Source of the DNA: Oreohelix idahoensis
Taxonomy: Eukaryota; Mollusca; Gastropoda; Stylommatophora; Oreohelicidae
Assembly (NCBI GenBank): GCA_024509875.1
Contig: JAMPIV010008066.1
Span: forward strand, 1 to 64,000
Direction of reading: 5' to 3'
Length of the DNA stretch: 64,000 nt
Shown here: positions 36,411 through 49,511 of the stretch, piece after piece
How positions within the stretch are numbered: the stretch's first letter is position 1
How the letters are laid out: each line of letters begins with the position of its first letter
Made by a program: the position numbers and the translations under genes
Notes under the pieces: model-generated
What the model saw: the letters and a program-made list of their open reading frames with translations, nothing else
What the model was told of the DNA's origin: nothing
Databases searched by the model: none

Positions 36411-38734
36411 CTGCCCGGGATAGACTTCGGAGTGGCCAATGTCGTGAAACATTCTAAATCCACATATATAAATTAAAAGGTAAATGTAAAGCCTAACACA
36501 TAAATTCAGTAAAAGGGAAAGAAGAATGGTAAAGAACAGTGCTGTCACAATGACTTTACTCGAGATCCCCCTTTTTTCTACTTCGTCTGAAAATTGTAAC
36601 GTTTCCACGTTGATAGTAAAGCCTATAGCAGCATACACGCGTTTCCACAAAACAATAAAACGTGTACTGCATTTCTAAGAAAACCTTGAGATACGCAAGC
36701 TGCGTAATGACCTAGATTAATATTCCATTAATTTCATTTTATACACTACGTTAACATAAACGAAAGGACAGATGGACTTAGGATAGAAAGAGAGAGGGCT
36801 GAACGGAGGACGTATGCAACACTAACACGCGTCTCGCGATATACAATTAATGCCACCCCCAAGCGTAAGGCATGAAGCACTAACTTTTTTTCAGATGGAC
36901 AGTGATAAAAAACACTACCAATACGAGAGTTAGGTTTAAAAACATGATTAATGCTTATTGGGAAACATGACATTATACTGGTTTACGTTTGAAAGTCTGA
37001 CAGTACAGCAGACACCATAAAGTTTGGAAGTGAGGAGGTGGTAACAGCACGACTATCCTAGAAGAAAATACATATTTTGAACGCCACCACTTAGCTCCCT
37101 TAAAACTTATATATTTGGGTTCCTTAAGACTTGCTGACAAAGAATATGTTAAGTGTTACGCAAATAGTCTAGGAATTAACAAATTATAGCCAAAAGAAAA
37201 TAGTGAGGGTGTCAGACAACACCAAATAATAATCGCACAGTGGCATGTTTTGAAACCACCATTTTACGGGAAATAGGTCACCATGTTAAATCCAATTTGA
37301 TTGGATAGAAGTAAATGTAAGGCGAAACACGATTAGTCGGACTACAAATACTAATTTTTTGTTGTTAGGGGAAACGGTAGTAGGGGTACTTTTTTGAAAA
37401 GCTGTGTAAACATGGCCCGATTGGTTAGACCCGCCAATATAGTCAATTAGGAGCGTCAGTTCAGTGCCACATTTTAAAATAAACTTACTCAGAAACAGTG
37501 CGTTGAGAACCAGCTTATATTTTTTTCTAAATAAAAGCCTGGGACAGAGGCAGATCGGAATTTGTGCCATATTCATCGCCAGTCAACGTATTTGTGTATT
37601 ATTTCCATGAATTGTGGTAAGCTTGATATATTTGATATCTTTTTAATGAAAATTGAATATGAATTGATAATTTATGTCTGTATATGTGTGTGGTTCAGTA
37701 GCAAACATGAGGCAAAGCCTAGATAGTGCTCCAACCTGAACAGAACGTGTCGGAGAAAAGAAAACTGCATGGAATTGCCAAATAGTACACTAACACCTAT
37801 CTTATTGACTAGAAGGAACTAATGCTGGAATTGCAGAGGCGTAGTAACCATTAGGGAGGAGTATACTGGTGTAAATTGTTTCAGATGAAGCTAGCAGTTG
37901 GCCTACCGCTCTGAACTCAGTGTTTGTTATGTATTGTGTTCAGTGTGGAAATAGATTATAAATTAGATCTGAAGTAGGAGGTACAACCTTCTTGTTTCAG
38001 GGACCGTGGTCCTAAGTTATTGAAGCAGCACCGGGTCTGAGTTTTGCTGAATCCAGAGGCTGACAGCATACTCCTTGGTCCAGATAGCGACCAGTGAGGT
38101 GTCTCCAGAACACAGTGAAGCAATCGAGCAGAGGAGTCTTTTCCTGCCGCCATCACGAAAGATAAGCTTCTGTGGCCAGAGCAGCTCAACATTATTTCCC
38201 CCCCCCCCCTATAAAATTGACATTATATTAAACACAGAGAGACAATAAGTTGTTTCAAATGACAGGAACTGTGAACTTTTCCCAATACTATTTCCACGAT
38301 AATCAAACACTTGAAGTCATGATGACAAACAACAATCTAGCTTGAAAAACAAAACCAGTATTACCTCATAGTACTACTTCACAACTTACACACATAGGAT
38401 AATACTAATAAATTATGTCAATACAAAGATCATATTTATATATTGTGATTACATGTGATTGTGATTCCTGGTTCACTGTGTAGTTGAATCAGGATATCTA
38501 TTGTTGAAAGTAATTATTACATATATATTTGAAACTTTACACTTGACTCATTTAAGATAGTCTTATAGAGTGTTATATGTGTGTGAGTGTCACAGTGTTG
38601 TAAAGTGTTGTGGAATAAATTAAATTGTTTATCTGTCTGTTGTTGTTGTGACTTACACTTCATCATTTTCATAACCCTAGACATTCAACGTAGTCATCAC
38701 AATATTCCAGAATAATTCTGACTGAGGTATAAAT
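36411..38734. other. Unassigned stretch
   Basis: No gene recognised. There is a C-run at about 38201-38211. 37960-38190 is less AT-rich than its surroundings, but I see no motif in it. Confidence 0.5.
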
Positions 38735-39771
38735 GTGGTAGCAAGTAAGGTTATCTGTAAAACACTACACCTATTAGATACAGATACCTTCACAGCTGAT
38801 CTCAGTCAGTACACTAAGTCCCCTATAAATATTTATATCATCCCACTTTACCACAGCCAACCACGAGTTACTACCCCTGCGCAAGACCGTCATATTGTGC
38901 TGAGTCACCTAAGGAATCGTTCTATCCCGGCAAGTCAAACAGCAAGAGCAATAGTGGGTAGACGTGGGCAAGTCTCTCGAATGACAGTCATACGACGACT
39001 CAGAGATACAGGCCTTACTGCAAGACGACCTTATGTTGGGCCAAACTTGACTCATAGACATCGTCAGCAGCGCCTGCAATGGGCAGAGCAACATGTCGGA
39101 TGGACTAGACTGCAGTGGAATGCTGTCCTATTCACAGACGAGAGCAGATTCAACATATCCTTTGCTGATGGACGTATGCGGATTTGGCGACGGTGTGGAG
39201 AGCGCTTTGCAGATTGCTGTGTTCGTCAGCACAACCGATTTGGAGGTGGCAGTATTCACATTTGGGAGGATTCAGTTTTCATCATCGCTTGCCTCTTCAC
39301 GTCTTCCGTGGAAATGTTAATGCTGTGACATATGGAGATGAGGTTCTGGATGCATTGGTTGCTCCTGCGTTCACAAATTATCCAGACTTGCAGCTTCTCC
39401 AGCAGGATAACGCACGTGCGCACACCGCATGCATTACGCAGCAATATCTACAGCAGCAGAACATTGTGACGATTGATTGGCCTGCCCTATCACCAGACAT
39501 GTCCTCTATAGAACATCTGTGGGGCGAGCTTGGACGCAGAGTCTACAGGCAAGGTTCTCCAGCTAATCGGCAACAGCTCGAAGCTGCTCTTACACGTGAA
39601 TGGGACTTGATTCCCCGGAATTTCCTTCAGAGACTTGTGCGTTCCATGCAGAGCCGCTGCCAAGTTATTTGCAAGCACACGGTGGACATACCAGATACTG
39701 AGGATAGTTTTTTTATTGGTTGCATTTTTGGTTTTCTCCCTTGCCTGCACAGAATGCAATTAATTTCATAA
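38735..39771 (+). pseudogene. Tc1-family (DD34E) transposase, frameshifted
   Basis: The first frame (38735-39328) holds the paired helix-turn-helix region (QTARAIVGRRGQVSRMTVIR) and the first catalytic Asp in VLFTDESRFN. A deletion or frameshift near 39275-39300, in the region that usually reads GGGSVMVWGG, moves the rest into the frame at 39184-39771. That frame has LLQQDNARAHTA (second Asp) and MSSIEHLWGEL (Glu) with 34 residues between, the Tc1 signature. Length and order fit a Tc1 transposase of about 340 aa. I found no convincing terminal inverted repeats, so element ends are not set. Inactive. Confidence 0.9.
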
Positions 39772-39902
39772 CACATTAATAACCAGCATGGATTCATAGG
39801 AAAATGAATAAAGATTCCAAATATGTAAATTTGTAAACACTTATATTTACATTTCACACTCTGTTCCTGGATTATATAGGTGGTGCGTTTTTCATGTGCT
39901 TC

Positions 39903-39992
39903 AGTATATATGGAGATCATTAGAAATCGGATCCAACACGAAAATAAGAATCTTCAACTCAAATGTGAAGTCAGTCCTATTGTATGGCTCTG
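39903..39992 (+). pseudogene. RTE LINE fragment interrupted by element D
   Basis: About 88 bp almost identical to 3646-3732 of the RTE element (ATATGGAGATC…TATTGTATGGCTCTG). It is cut at CTCTG by TGTCACG, the first bases of element D's LTR. In the intact LINE, CTCTG is followed by AGACATGG. Confidence 0.88.
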
Positions 39993-42157
39993 TGTCACGT
40001 AGGGTTTATATTCATTTAATTTCCTACATCATCTTCCTATTCTTTCACCCGAATTCTCTCTTTTATTATCTCTGTATTTCCTTTTTTTCCTGTATATTTT
40101 TCATCCATTCGTTTTGCGAATATTATTTTCATATAATTCGCAAACTTTACCTGTTTTCCTTTCTCTAAAACTGAGAATCGCACCTGGGTGGTATTGCGTA
40201 CATGTCAGTCGCGCTGGTCGGACGATAGGCGTGAATTTACAGCATTCGCTAGACATTCGTCTGAGGGTCTCTGGTCTGGGGCGTGAAAATTCACCCGAGG
40301 GACATGGAAAGTAGACAGAGAGTCTACATTTCAGTAAACGCATGAGGTTTTTCGTCAGGAAAAACCCGGCTTAGCGTGAAAATCCACTCCGCACTGCAGA
40401 CGGTGGTCTGAGATTTGCAACTCATGCAAGCCCTCGGCCACTGATGGCTGTTACGTCACGCGATAAGCGGACGAAGGTGTTATACGGACAAGGGAGATAA
40501 TTTCGCTTGGCGAAATAAGTTTGGGCCCTTTGTCTGATTTTAAAGATAATGGCCAAGTTTGAAACTTTAATTTCATTCTCGCTCATAGACTCACAGTAGA
40601 TAGGTTGCTCGTAAACAGAATAGCTGTTAGCGAAGTATCTCAGTTTGTTTTCGGCAATTTGTCGAACTTCTAGACTTCCAGAAATATTTTCAGCATTTTT
40701 ATTCTTAAGTTGTGCGACTACCTGTAATTCTGTGGTTGAGGTAATTAATATGATAGATATATAGATTTTGTGAGTGTTAAAGTGTTTAATCGCTTAATTC
40801 ATTTTAATCTATTTCTTTAGCGCAGAAGAGAAATAAAGTGGTAGGCTATTATATTTTCTAGGGAAGCATTCAGTGGAAAGCAGAATAAAATTAAAATTTC
40901 TAGCTTATAACGGCAATTGTAGCTATTTATGAATTTAATTTAACCGCTAATACTCAGTCGAGTGTATTTTTCTAAACTAACGTATAAACTCTAGAATCGA
41001 GCCTCATGAATGGTGACGGAATACGCACGTGTTCCTAATTCATGAGGATTGCTGATTTTTAAATATAACTTACGTCACGGGAAGTTTAAATGATAAGCAA
41101 AGCTCTCTGCTTGCAAGTTTAAATGTAAGTTATAACCAGTACAGATTCTGTTATTATATTATATGTGTTATTTTTCCTCCACACAGTGAAAGTTTTGGGG
41201 TGACCCTAACTTTACCAGCACCTAGTAGTAGTTTCCATACTTGTGAAGAAATAGACAGTCCTTATTTTGAACCACGTGGGTTTCTTAAGTACCACTGGTC
41301 TAAACAGTGCATATGCAACCCGAGTTAGCCAGAAATACTATATCCCTATAACGGGTTTTCAAAGACTGTAATGATAAATACTGGACCTTGGAGCCAGATC
41401 TCAATTTCTTCTAGAAACTCTACGTAATTTTTCTGCCTGGTGGCGCGAAATACTTCAAGTATTAACTAACATTTCCCGACTATATATGTATATATTTTTG
41501 TGGACAAATCTGTGGTGTGACTAAAGTGAATCCTATACTGAGGGAAGGCACCGACCTGACATTCATCATTTTTAGAAACCTACGCTATTGACACTGTGCT
41601 CTACTAACTCCCGCGCCTGGAATAATTGTTAGGTGACTTAATCAGACATTTGAACAAATCTGCACACCCAAGTAGTCGTTCCCGGAGACTCCGAGTTAAA
41701 TACGTCTTTTGGAACTGGGGACTTCTTGGCAGAAGACTGCATTTTTTGAGTCTGTGTGAAAATCTAAAATCAGTGTGTTCCAAGAGGCAGCGAGCAAAGT
41801 CGTGAGTACATGTATGAGAGGCCATGGCGGAATGAATGAGTGCACGCTGGTTTGAGTGATATTTTCACTATTATATCTTTGACACCCTGTTGCTGTCCTA
41901 ATTTTTTTTTCAATCTGCATAATTTGTTGCTAAGGCTAGAGTTCTTGTGTTTTTGTCTTAGGTTAAATCAGATTTTTTTCAAACTCTGTGCATATAATTA
42001 CGAGATAAAACAAAGAAAACTCTTAGACTCAAACGGTATGTATCTGTGACTCGGGCGCCATCATCTGTTCTCTTAACGGGGCCGGGCTAAACCTAGAGTT
42101 AACACTATAACGGGGCTATCATCCTTGCAACATTTCCTTGAATTTGTATGACTATGT
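39993..42157 (+). repeat. Element D 5' LTR, left part
   Basis: The first 177 bp match 63824-64000 with one T-run length difference. The rest up to 42157 is assigned to the LTR by position: it runs without visible break to the TATGT at 42153-42157, where A begins. No coding sequence recognised in it. Confidence 0.72.
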
Positions 42158-42977
42158 TGTTACGGTATATGATATTAACGCCGTCTGCTAAAGGTTATCA
42201 GACGTGCAATTGTAAAGGTTAAGGCATTTAATATATTGCGATAGATGTTTCAATTATTGAACGCTCCATACACGATCGATTATGACGTGTATAGCGTTGT
42301 TTGGGTCACAGTCGGTAACTAAGAAACGCTACCCTTTGTTACTTGACCGCCAAGCTGAATAGCTGCGTTTTTCTAACCTTCCAATTCAATGGCATGATAT
42401 AGCCATTTATATATGCATTTTTTTGATGGACCAGGGTCAGTCCTAGAACTCTATATGAGAGGAAAATTTATGGAGGTTAGTATTTAACTAGAATTCTCAG
42501 AAGGAGAAGAATAATCGTCAAATTCATATGAAATATTCAGACTCGCAGTCTCACTGTCGGCAGGTAGCCATTCTATCTGCGCGTGCATATAGCTGTGATG
42601 TTCTGACGACAATACTGCATTGTATCCTTAAACGGACATTGACACGTAAACCAGCAGTCTACGTTATTGATTAATTTATGCATGACTTATATGGACTTAT
42701 GTTCTACTCCTATTTGAAATGATCATCCTGTGTGTACAACTGTGAATTAAATGTATGGACTCAATGAAATGACTTATCAAATCAATCGTATTCCAAGGTT
42801 CAAGTATTGTTCGGAATCTTCCATCCCCGCATTCGCTTAATCTTCCATCGAAGGCACGATGCACTATCACTGAATAAAAAAGACTAACATATCAAAGAAA
42901 AAAACAATGGCCATAAAATTATAATTGTTTTATTCATATCACATGGAACATTGTTCAGAGCAAACCACCTTGCAACA
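42158..42977 (+). repeat. Element A 5' LTR
   Basis: 820 bp, TGTT…AACA ends. Compared by eye with the 3' LTR it shows five substitutions and one A-run indel. A TATATA-like stretch lies near 42407 and an AATAAA at 42873-42878. Confidence 0.92.
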
Positions 42978-42978
42978 G

Positions 42979-42996
42979 TGGTGCCCGGTATGTGGG
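42979..42996 (+). promoter_or_regulatory. Element A primer-binding site
   Basis: TGGTGCCCGGTATGTGGG begins one base after the 5' LTR. The tRNA would need to end in CCGGGCACCA; not assigned. Confidence 0.75.
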
Positions 42997-44540
42997 GACG
43001 AAAAACAACCAAAAACCAAAAATTTTTTTTCATGACTTTCGAATGAAATATTTACGATCAATTTTCGATCACATGATCCAGTCGAAGATGACGCAGTACT
43101 CATTATAATGCCTAACAACGTGACGTCACCGAAAGTCGTGTAGGTGATCTGTCGGAGAAACCAGCCGTTTCTAAGTCTAACCAGGGGAAACATGAGCCAT
43201 TTGAAGCAAACACATGATATGGACTACAGGAGCAGACAGTCAGTGGCTTTAGCCTAGCTGTTGACGACCGCTCGCACTGATATAAGCTACGGAAAAGATA
43301 AGTCTAGGTGTTTAACTGTTGTTATTGCAAACAGTGCTAACTGAGTCCATGCCCTCTGCCTACATCGGCATGTTTTTACCTATGTTTAATGTACTTTTTG
43401 TTGTCTTAATGTGTTGTTAATTCGTGGGAGGTAGGGAGGATGAACCGAAATTAGATTCTGTGGCTCTCACGATGCCTGAATTGATTTCGGTCGTTTCTTA
43501 GGGCAGTTAAACGATTGCACTTTTGGAAGCCCCATTGAGGTTTGCCATTGGACTATCTGTCCAAATCTGCTGTCGTTTGACGATTTGTGTTAGCTGTACC
43601 GTTCCGTAGATAACTGGTGTATTTTATTCGTACTCAGTTAACAATTTTATTCAGTTTTGTATCATATTCGTTAACTATTTCGTCCAGTCTCCTCTCACTA
43701 TAATTTATTTTATGATTGTTAAATGTTCGTCCGTTATGAGTCCTGTGATGTCATCATTTTTTGCAGTCATTTTTTTTTGTGTACTTTGAATATTAAGTTG
43801 ACCTCGGGTCAGACCTTGACCCTTCATTTGGCTTGTGACACTTCCGCTTGTTTTATTTAGTTCATAAATTCATTTTTAATTGTGAAAATGTCTTGTTTGC
43901 GTCTTGACATTGTTTGTACCCTTTAGTTGCACCATTGTTTTGTTTGTCCTCATGATATATATTAAATACTACATTAATAATATGATATTATATGCAATAA
44001 TACACTTCTAATTTAATTTAATTAATTTTTTCTGATATTTAAGGTTAATATGGGACATTGCATAATTATGCAGTGATAGTCCAAGAAAGTAGCACTACAA
44101 TTTATAAGAGATGCCTAGGGCATAATAATATATAATATATATATTGACCAAATAAAATAATCTTATAGTCTACCTTTGAGGTAATAGACCCATTGTATAT
44201 TATTTAATATACTTTTCTGGTACTAAGAGAGTGACTTAGTACATTGAACAATATAATTACTAGGAATCATACCCAACATTATTGGATATTAAGATTAATT
44301 GTGTGAAGTAATTACATAATAGTTAACAGATATCATAACTATTTATGATATAGTATTATTTAGATACAATATTGTTACAAAATATTGTCTATTGGTTGAA
44401 CTTAGACATTAGAGTTCAGTACTATTGTGATTATTTATATTGAATATTTCTAAGTTGAGTAAGTATAATAATTACTCTGAAGCTACTATTGACTATTTTA
44501 ATCAGTAATTATCAATAATTACTTACAGATAAAAGTCAAA
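42997..44540 (+). other. Element A leader
   Basis: About 1.5 kb between the primer-binding site and the gag start, AT-rich towards its end, with no credible gene. Element B has a leader of similar size (about 1.25 kb). Confidence 0.7.
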
Positions 44541-46222
44541 ATGCTTACTATAGACCATTTCGTTAAAATTGGTAGGGAATATGGTTATAAATCTCAAGAA
44601 CTTCGTCAGTTTGCTGAGGCAGAACTGGAAAAAACATGAAAGAAAAGAAGCAGAGAAAAAGGCTGCATTAAAGAAAGAGGAAGAGGAACAAAAGGCTGCA
44701 TTAAAGAAAGAGGAAGCAGAACGTGAGATGAAGCAAACTGCCAAGGAAAATAGATTAAGAGAAATTGCTCAACAGGAAGAAGAGAATAAATTGAAACGAG
44801 AGGAAATTATTTTACAACAAGAAATGGAATTGGCGCGTATTAAATTGGAGACAGCAAGATTACAAGCACAAAGTGCTGATGCAAACCAGAATAATAACGC
44901 ACAAAATGGATCATCATCCAGCCAAACTAAACATTTCTACAACTTTAAATTACCCACTCTCAACTTAAACGTGGACGACCTTTCATCGTTCCTGTCACGT
45001 TTTGAACAAACTTGCAAAACTAACCATTTGCCTGAAGAGTCATGGGTACTCAAGTTAAATGAATTCTTGGTTGGAGAACCACTGACGGCTTCTCAAAATG
45101 CTGACCCATCAATAGCAAATAACTACGGTGCTATTAAGTCCTTGCTTTTACGAAGGTTTCACCTGGACGAGGAACACTGTAGGTTGAAATTTAAGGGAAT
45201 TTTACCTGAATCTCCAAAAGATTTTGCAGGATTCATTGCGAACATACGCAATACGTTTAATAGATGGGTTGAACTGGCAGAAGTCAACAAATCGTACGAC
45301 AAATTAGTTGATTTACTACTACGGGATAAGGTATTATCTTCGGTTAGCCAGCCATTTTTTGCATATTTGCAGGAGCGTAAACCAGGTACTATGGACGAGT
45401 TAGAAAAAATTTCTTTAAACTACTGTTCGGCACATCCGAATGCAACCATTTCTAACTCCCTCATTAAGAGAACCTCTACCTGTGGCGTCTAATATGGCCT
45501 ACAATCATAATAACAAACAAAGACATCACAGTGTAGACAGAAGCAGGTTCCAAAGAAATCACAATGTTAACTTTCAGAAGGGACATAATAATGATTTCAA
45601 CAATAAAAATGAGTTCAACAGAGGTAGATCACGAGATAGAAATTATTCACCTCAAACAAACTACCACAATGGTCAACATAACACTAATTATAATCGATCA
45701 CATACTCCCAATAATAATAGTAACTGGAATGGTAATAATCATGGCTCGAGACATCGAGATAATAGTTACTATAGAGGACGACGAGATAATTCTAACAATT
45801 ATACTCGGAATCGATCTCATTCTCGGGGATCATCTCATTACAACCATAATACAGGGGCGGCAGTTACAAATAATACTACCCCTATAGCTCAGGTCCCACT
45901 TGACAATAATACAACACAGTCTTCTGCTGCATGTTTTGCTATTAATTATAATGTGGCAAATAGTTGCCAACAATGCAATCTTATTTTTCAGAAGGCGAAA
46001 GAAACAGTGCTTAACTGCGGACATATTACACCAGAGGTAGGTCTTGCAGTCAACGATGGAACAGGCCTACTAATTTTTAACAGGGGATTAGTTAATGGAT
46101 CCGTCGTCTCAGTGCTGAGGGATTCAGGATCCACAACGATTGGTGTACGACAGTCGCTGGTACATCCTAGCTGTGCAACGGGGGAATATGTCCGTTGCAT
46201 GACTTTTTGGGGGAACTATTGA
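44541..46222 (+). pseudogene. Element A gag and protease (frameshifted)
   Basis: The start at 44541 (MLTIDHFVKIG) aligns with B's MSTLDYFITQG, but a frameshift in the A-run near 44631-44637 moves the rest into the frame of 44569-45492. Order: Lys/Glu coiled coil; capsid region with FLSRFEQTC and LLLRDKVLS; a second frameshift near 45475 into 45440-46222; an Asn/Arg/His-rich basic region; CX2CX13CXH near 45965-46023; and protease, where B's LFDSGCTT is LRDSGSTT. A third frameshift in the T/G run at 46202-46215 moves into the integrase frame. The change before the catalytic DSG adds to the evidence that this copy is dead. Confidence 0.85.
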
Positions 46223-47908
46223 GTTTTACCCCACAGCTATTATTCATGTTAACACACCTTTTTTCACAGGGAACGTAAAAGTATGTATGCTAAAAAAGCC
46301 TATAGCTGATCTGATGGTTGGTCGTATACACGGCAGTAAAGATTGTACTCCAGATGAGATTATAGAATGGGAGAAACATAACCTATGCACTGGAAACGCC
46401 GTGACGACTAGAGCGCAGACTCAACTCATGGAGAAAGTTGATGATAATAAAATGGATGCCGACAACCAAGAGGAATTTGTAGTCAATTCACCTATTGACA
46501 GGGAAACATTTGCAACCAAACAAAAAGAGGATAAATCTTTAAAAAAAATTTTTAAGCTGGTTGATAAAGTTGACAATCTATCCTCAGGTAATAATAACAA
46601 ACATTGGTTTGTTATTAAAAATGACATATTGATTAGATGTTTTAATGACAAATCACAAATGGAACAACAAGTTATGGTCCCGTATACTTTTAGACGGTAC
46701 ATTCTTCAACATGCACATGACTCACATTGTGCTGGACATATGGGATATACTCGAACACGATCTCGAGTACTGTCTTCATTCTTTTGGCCAGGAGTGTCAA
46801 GAGATATTTCGCAGTATATACGTTCCTGTACTACATGCCAAGAAGTGAAAGCACGTGGAGCTTTTCACACGGCGCCTATTCAGGCTTGCGATATCTCAGT
46901 AAGACCGTTTGACAAGATGGCAATAGATATTATTGGTCCATTGCTACCATCGGCCAGAGGACATAGATTCGTCCTTACGTGCATTGATTTGTGCACACGA
47001 TGGCCAGAAGCTATCCCATTAAAGACCACCACTACCACAGATGTAGCTGATGCACTACATCTCATCTTTTCTAGAATAGGGTTTCCTAGAAAACTTTTAT
47101 CAGACCATGGGTCACAGTTTATATCTGACACCATGAAGGAAGTCATGAAAATTTGGAACATTGATAGGAATTTAAGTAGTATTTATCATCCTATGAGTAA
47201 TGGTGCGGTTGAAAGACTTAACCGTACACTTAAACAACTACTACATAAGGTTACTGCTAAGCACCCTCATGACTGGGACAGAGCACTCCCAGCTGTTCTA
47301 TTTGCTTATCGGGAGGTACCGCATGAACAAACTGGCTTCTCTCCCTTTGAATTAGTTTTTGGTGCTCCCCCAAGAGGTCCTATGGGACTAATAAAAGACT
47401 TATTAATTGACGCGGAGATGACTCAGGACACTCAGTCATCTTACGAGTACGTGATTAATCTTCGGAAGAACATTATTGAGTCTTGCCAGTTGGCAACAGC
47501 TTCTTCTGAGGCTGCAAAAGCTAAGGCTCGATCTCTACAAAATAGGTCTCGACGATTACGCCAATTATTCCCAGGCGACGAGGCTTATGCATTACTTCCT
47601 CACAATAACAATAAATTATTGATATCTTGGAATGGTCCTTACAAAGTCATTGATAAAATTTCCGACGTTGATTACGTCTTAAATATCAAGGGACACAAAA
47701 AGATATTTCATATTAACATGCTCAAGCAATTTCATACACGTCCTGAACACTTACAGTCAATTTTTCATGAACTAGATGACAACACAGTATCTACTTGTTA
47801 TTATTCTAACTTATCTGTCATCCAGGAAGAAGAATCTTCTTTTCCTGAGGTACAGTTACCGTTACCGGTACCAGTAGTTCAACCTACTGAATCTTGGCGG
47901 GATGTAAC
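46223..47908 (+). pseudogene. Element A protease end and integrase
   Basis: Open from 46287, continuing the protease end (LMVGRIHG). The HHCC zinc domain (HAHDSHCAGHMG … CTTC) lies at about 46710-46845. The core has IDIIGPL, SDHGSQF and VERLNRT for the D,D,E triad, and the C-terminal GPY-type module has ISWNGPYKV and FHINML. The homologous region of B continues into RT after DVTV. Here the coding similarity ends at exactly that point (47908), where B's LTR begins. The annotated open frame runs on to 47942 only by reading LTR bases. RT and RNase H of A are not found elsewhere in the window. Confidence 0.88.
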
Positions 47909-49126
47909 TGTAAAGTGCAATTTTTACTATCTTGCAATATAATACATTTATATACTTATTATGTTCGCAAATATTTTGTAAACAAAGTATTTCCTTTTTT
48001 AAGTGCTTAAGGAGAAGTCATTTTTGAGTTACTTCCCTTGAAAAGAGTTCCGTCATCTTCGATCGGATTCCGCGGACGAATTTAGGCCTACTGCGATTTA
48101 TTCTTTGCCTGGGTAGGAATAGATTGTTCTTGCTTCAGTATATCTATGGCCTGAATTTATACGTAGTGTTTGTATGAGTAGGACGAGTCTGTCTTATATA
48201 TGGATATCTTTACATTTCTAAGTCGAACTATGTTGGTTGTCGCTAGAAAAGGTCAAAGGCTATGCAGCGGAAGTATCGCTAGCAGGGGGTGTGATTCATG
48301 GCTGTCATCCTGTCGGGATGTCGAATTTTGTTGTAGCCGGCTTATCGCCGAAAAGTGATCTATAAGTAAATGGGGAAAAGTGATAGTCATTTAGACATGT
48401 TGTATGTACTTTACCCCAGTGTTTATTCTCTTTTGCCAAGGAATGGCAAAGTTATATTTCGCATAGAAAGGTAAAACCACAATTTATTATGAACTTGGGC
48501 TTCGCCATCGTTGTCGATAAGCAGATGCACAGTGGTACTTTTGAAAAGAATATTTATTCAAAGGAAGATGACATTCCTATGTATCAGCACTAGATTATAT
48601 GATATTATTCAATTACCTCTATGATAGAAGCTATGAAGAAATGAGGACATTTAACGAATGACCAATTTTGGTCTGTATCCAATAGTGAGTGAAGCTCACG
48701 AGAGAATCACAGCCATGTTGAAATTCATATACTTTGTATTTATCGAGTGAGAAAAAGGGATGCCTGTACTATCGCTCGATGAACCAAGAGATCACTGCTA
48801 CATGTGAGAATCCATGTCTGGGATTCCTATATCTTTATGAAAAATATATATATATTGAACTTTACGTGAAGGGATATTCGCTAGACGAGGTTAAGTCTAG
48901 GAGCCTTCCTATATATTGGTTATGGACTGACGTGCCCAGTCAGTAAAGCCAGATGATTTACATGATGGAACTCTGAATGCTTATTTACGAATGCTCCATT
49001 ATGATATTTGCCAAGCATGAATGCTAACTTAAGATGATATTCCTGTGATCAACATTATGCTGTCTATGTCGACATTTGTTCCTGTAACCATACACGTACT
49101 GTCCAAGTGTGCGTCTCATTAAATGT

Positions 49127-49135
49127 TATAAAAAG
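49127..49135 (+). promoter_or_regulatory. Probable TATA box in element B LTR
   Basis: TATAAAAAG, repeated at 57301-57309 in the 3' LTR. With AATAAA about 290 bp downstream it suggests that transcription starts near 49160. Confidence 0.6.
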
Positions 49136-49420
49136 ACCACCGTAGTTCCAGTACTTCTTGAATTCGAACAGTATGAGTATGAGTGATGTACTACCAATCT
49201 GTCAACTCTATCGAATCATTCTACCATTCGCGTACTGACATTCAGATACACACTCATTGTCTACACTCACATTCTTGTCGGAGCCTCATCACGTTCCAGG
49301 ACAAGATGACCTGTATGACCAAAACTGTGCTGGGTTTAATGAGTTGACAATCGTTACACTTTACTACACCAGTCCCAACATCTACATTTATCAACTGGTG
49401 GACATTCACGTCATTTAACA

Positions 49421-49426
49421 AATAAA
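49421..49426 (+). terminator. Probable polyadenylation signal in element B LTR
   Basis: AATAAA near the LTR end. The equivalent copy in the 3' LTR (57595-57600) would serve 3'-end formation. Confidence 0.55.
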
Positions 49427-49511
49427 ACGTGATTTAACAACTAGTAGCCAGTATGAGTTAACAACTACAGAGTTTAACAACTGGTGTGCCAGCTTCCTGG
49501 GTCAACCTGCA

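Larger units (their letters stand above)
47909..49511 (+). repeat. Element B 5' LTR (1603 bp)
   Basis: Begins TGTAAAGTGCAATTTTTAC and ends GGGTCAACCTGCA. The downstream bases CAGTGACCATATTG contain no TGG, so the primer-binding site is not canonical or is mutated. The LTR start resembles that of element C. A 70-codon open frame (48734-48946) recurs identically in the 3' LTR and looks incidental. Confidence 0.93.

Noticed and set aside
39993..41200. Solo LTR of element D
   Set aside because: The matching TACGACA LTR end and leader are found after element A at 59258-59691, so this is half of a split 5' LTR rather than a solo LTR.
48734..48946. 70-aa open frame repeated identically in both element B LTRs
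   Set aside because: Identity follows from LTR identity. No motif, and no counterpart seen in A, C or D.
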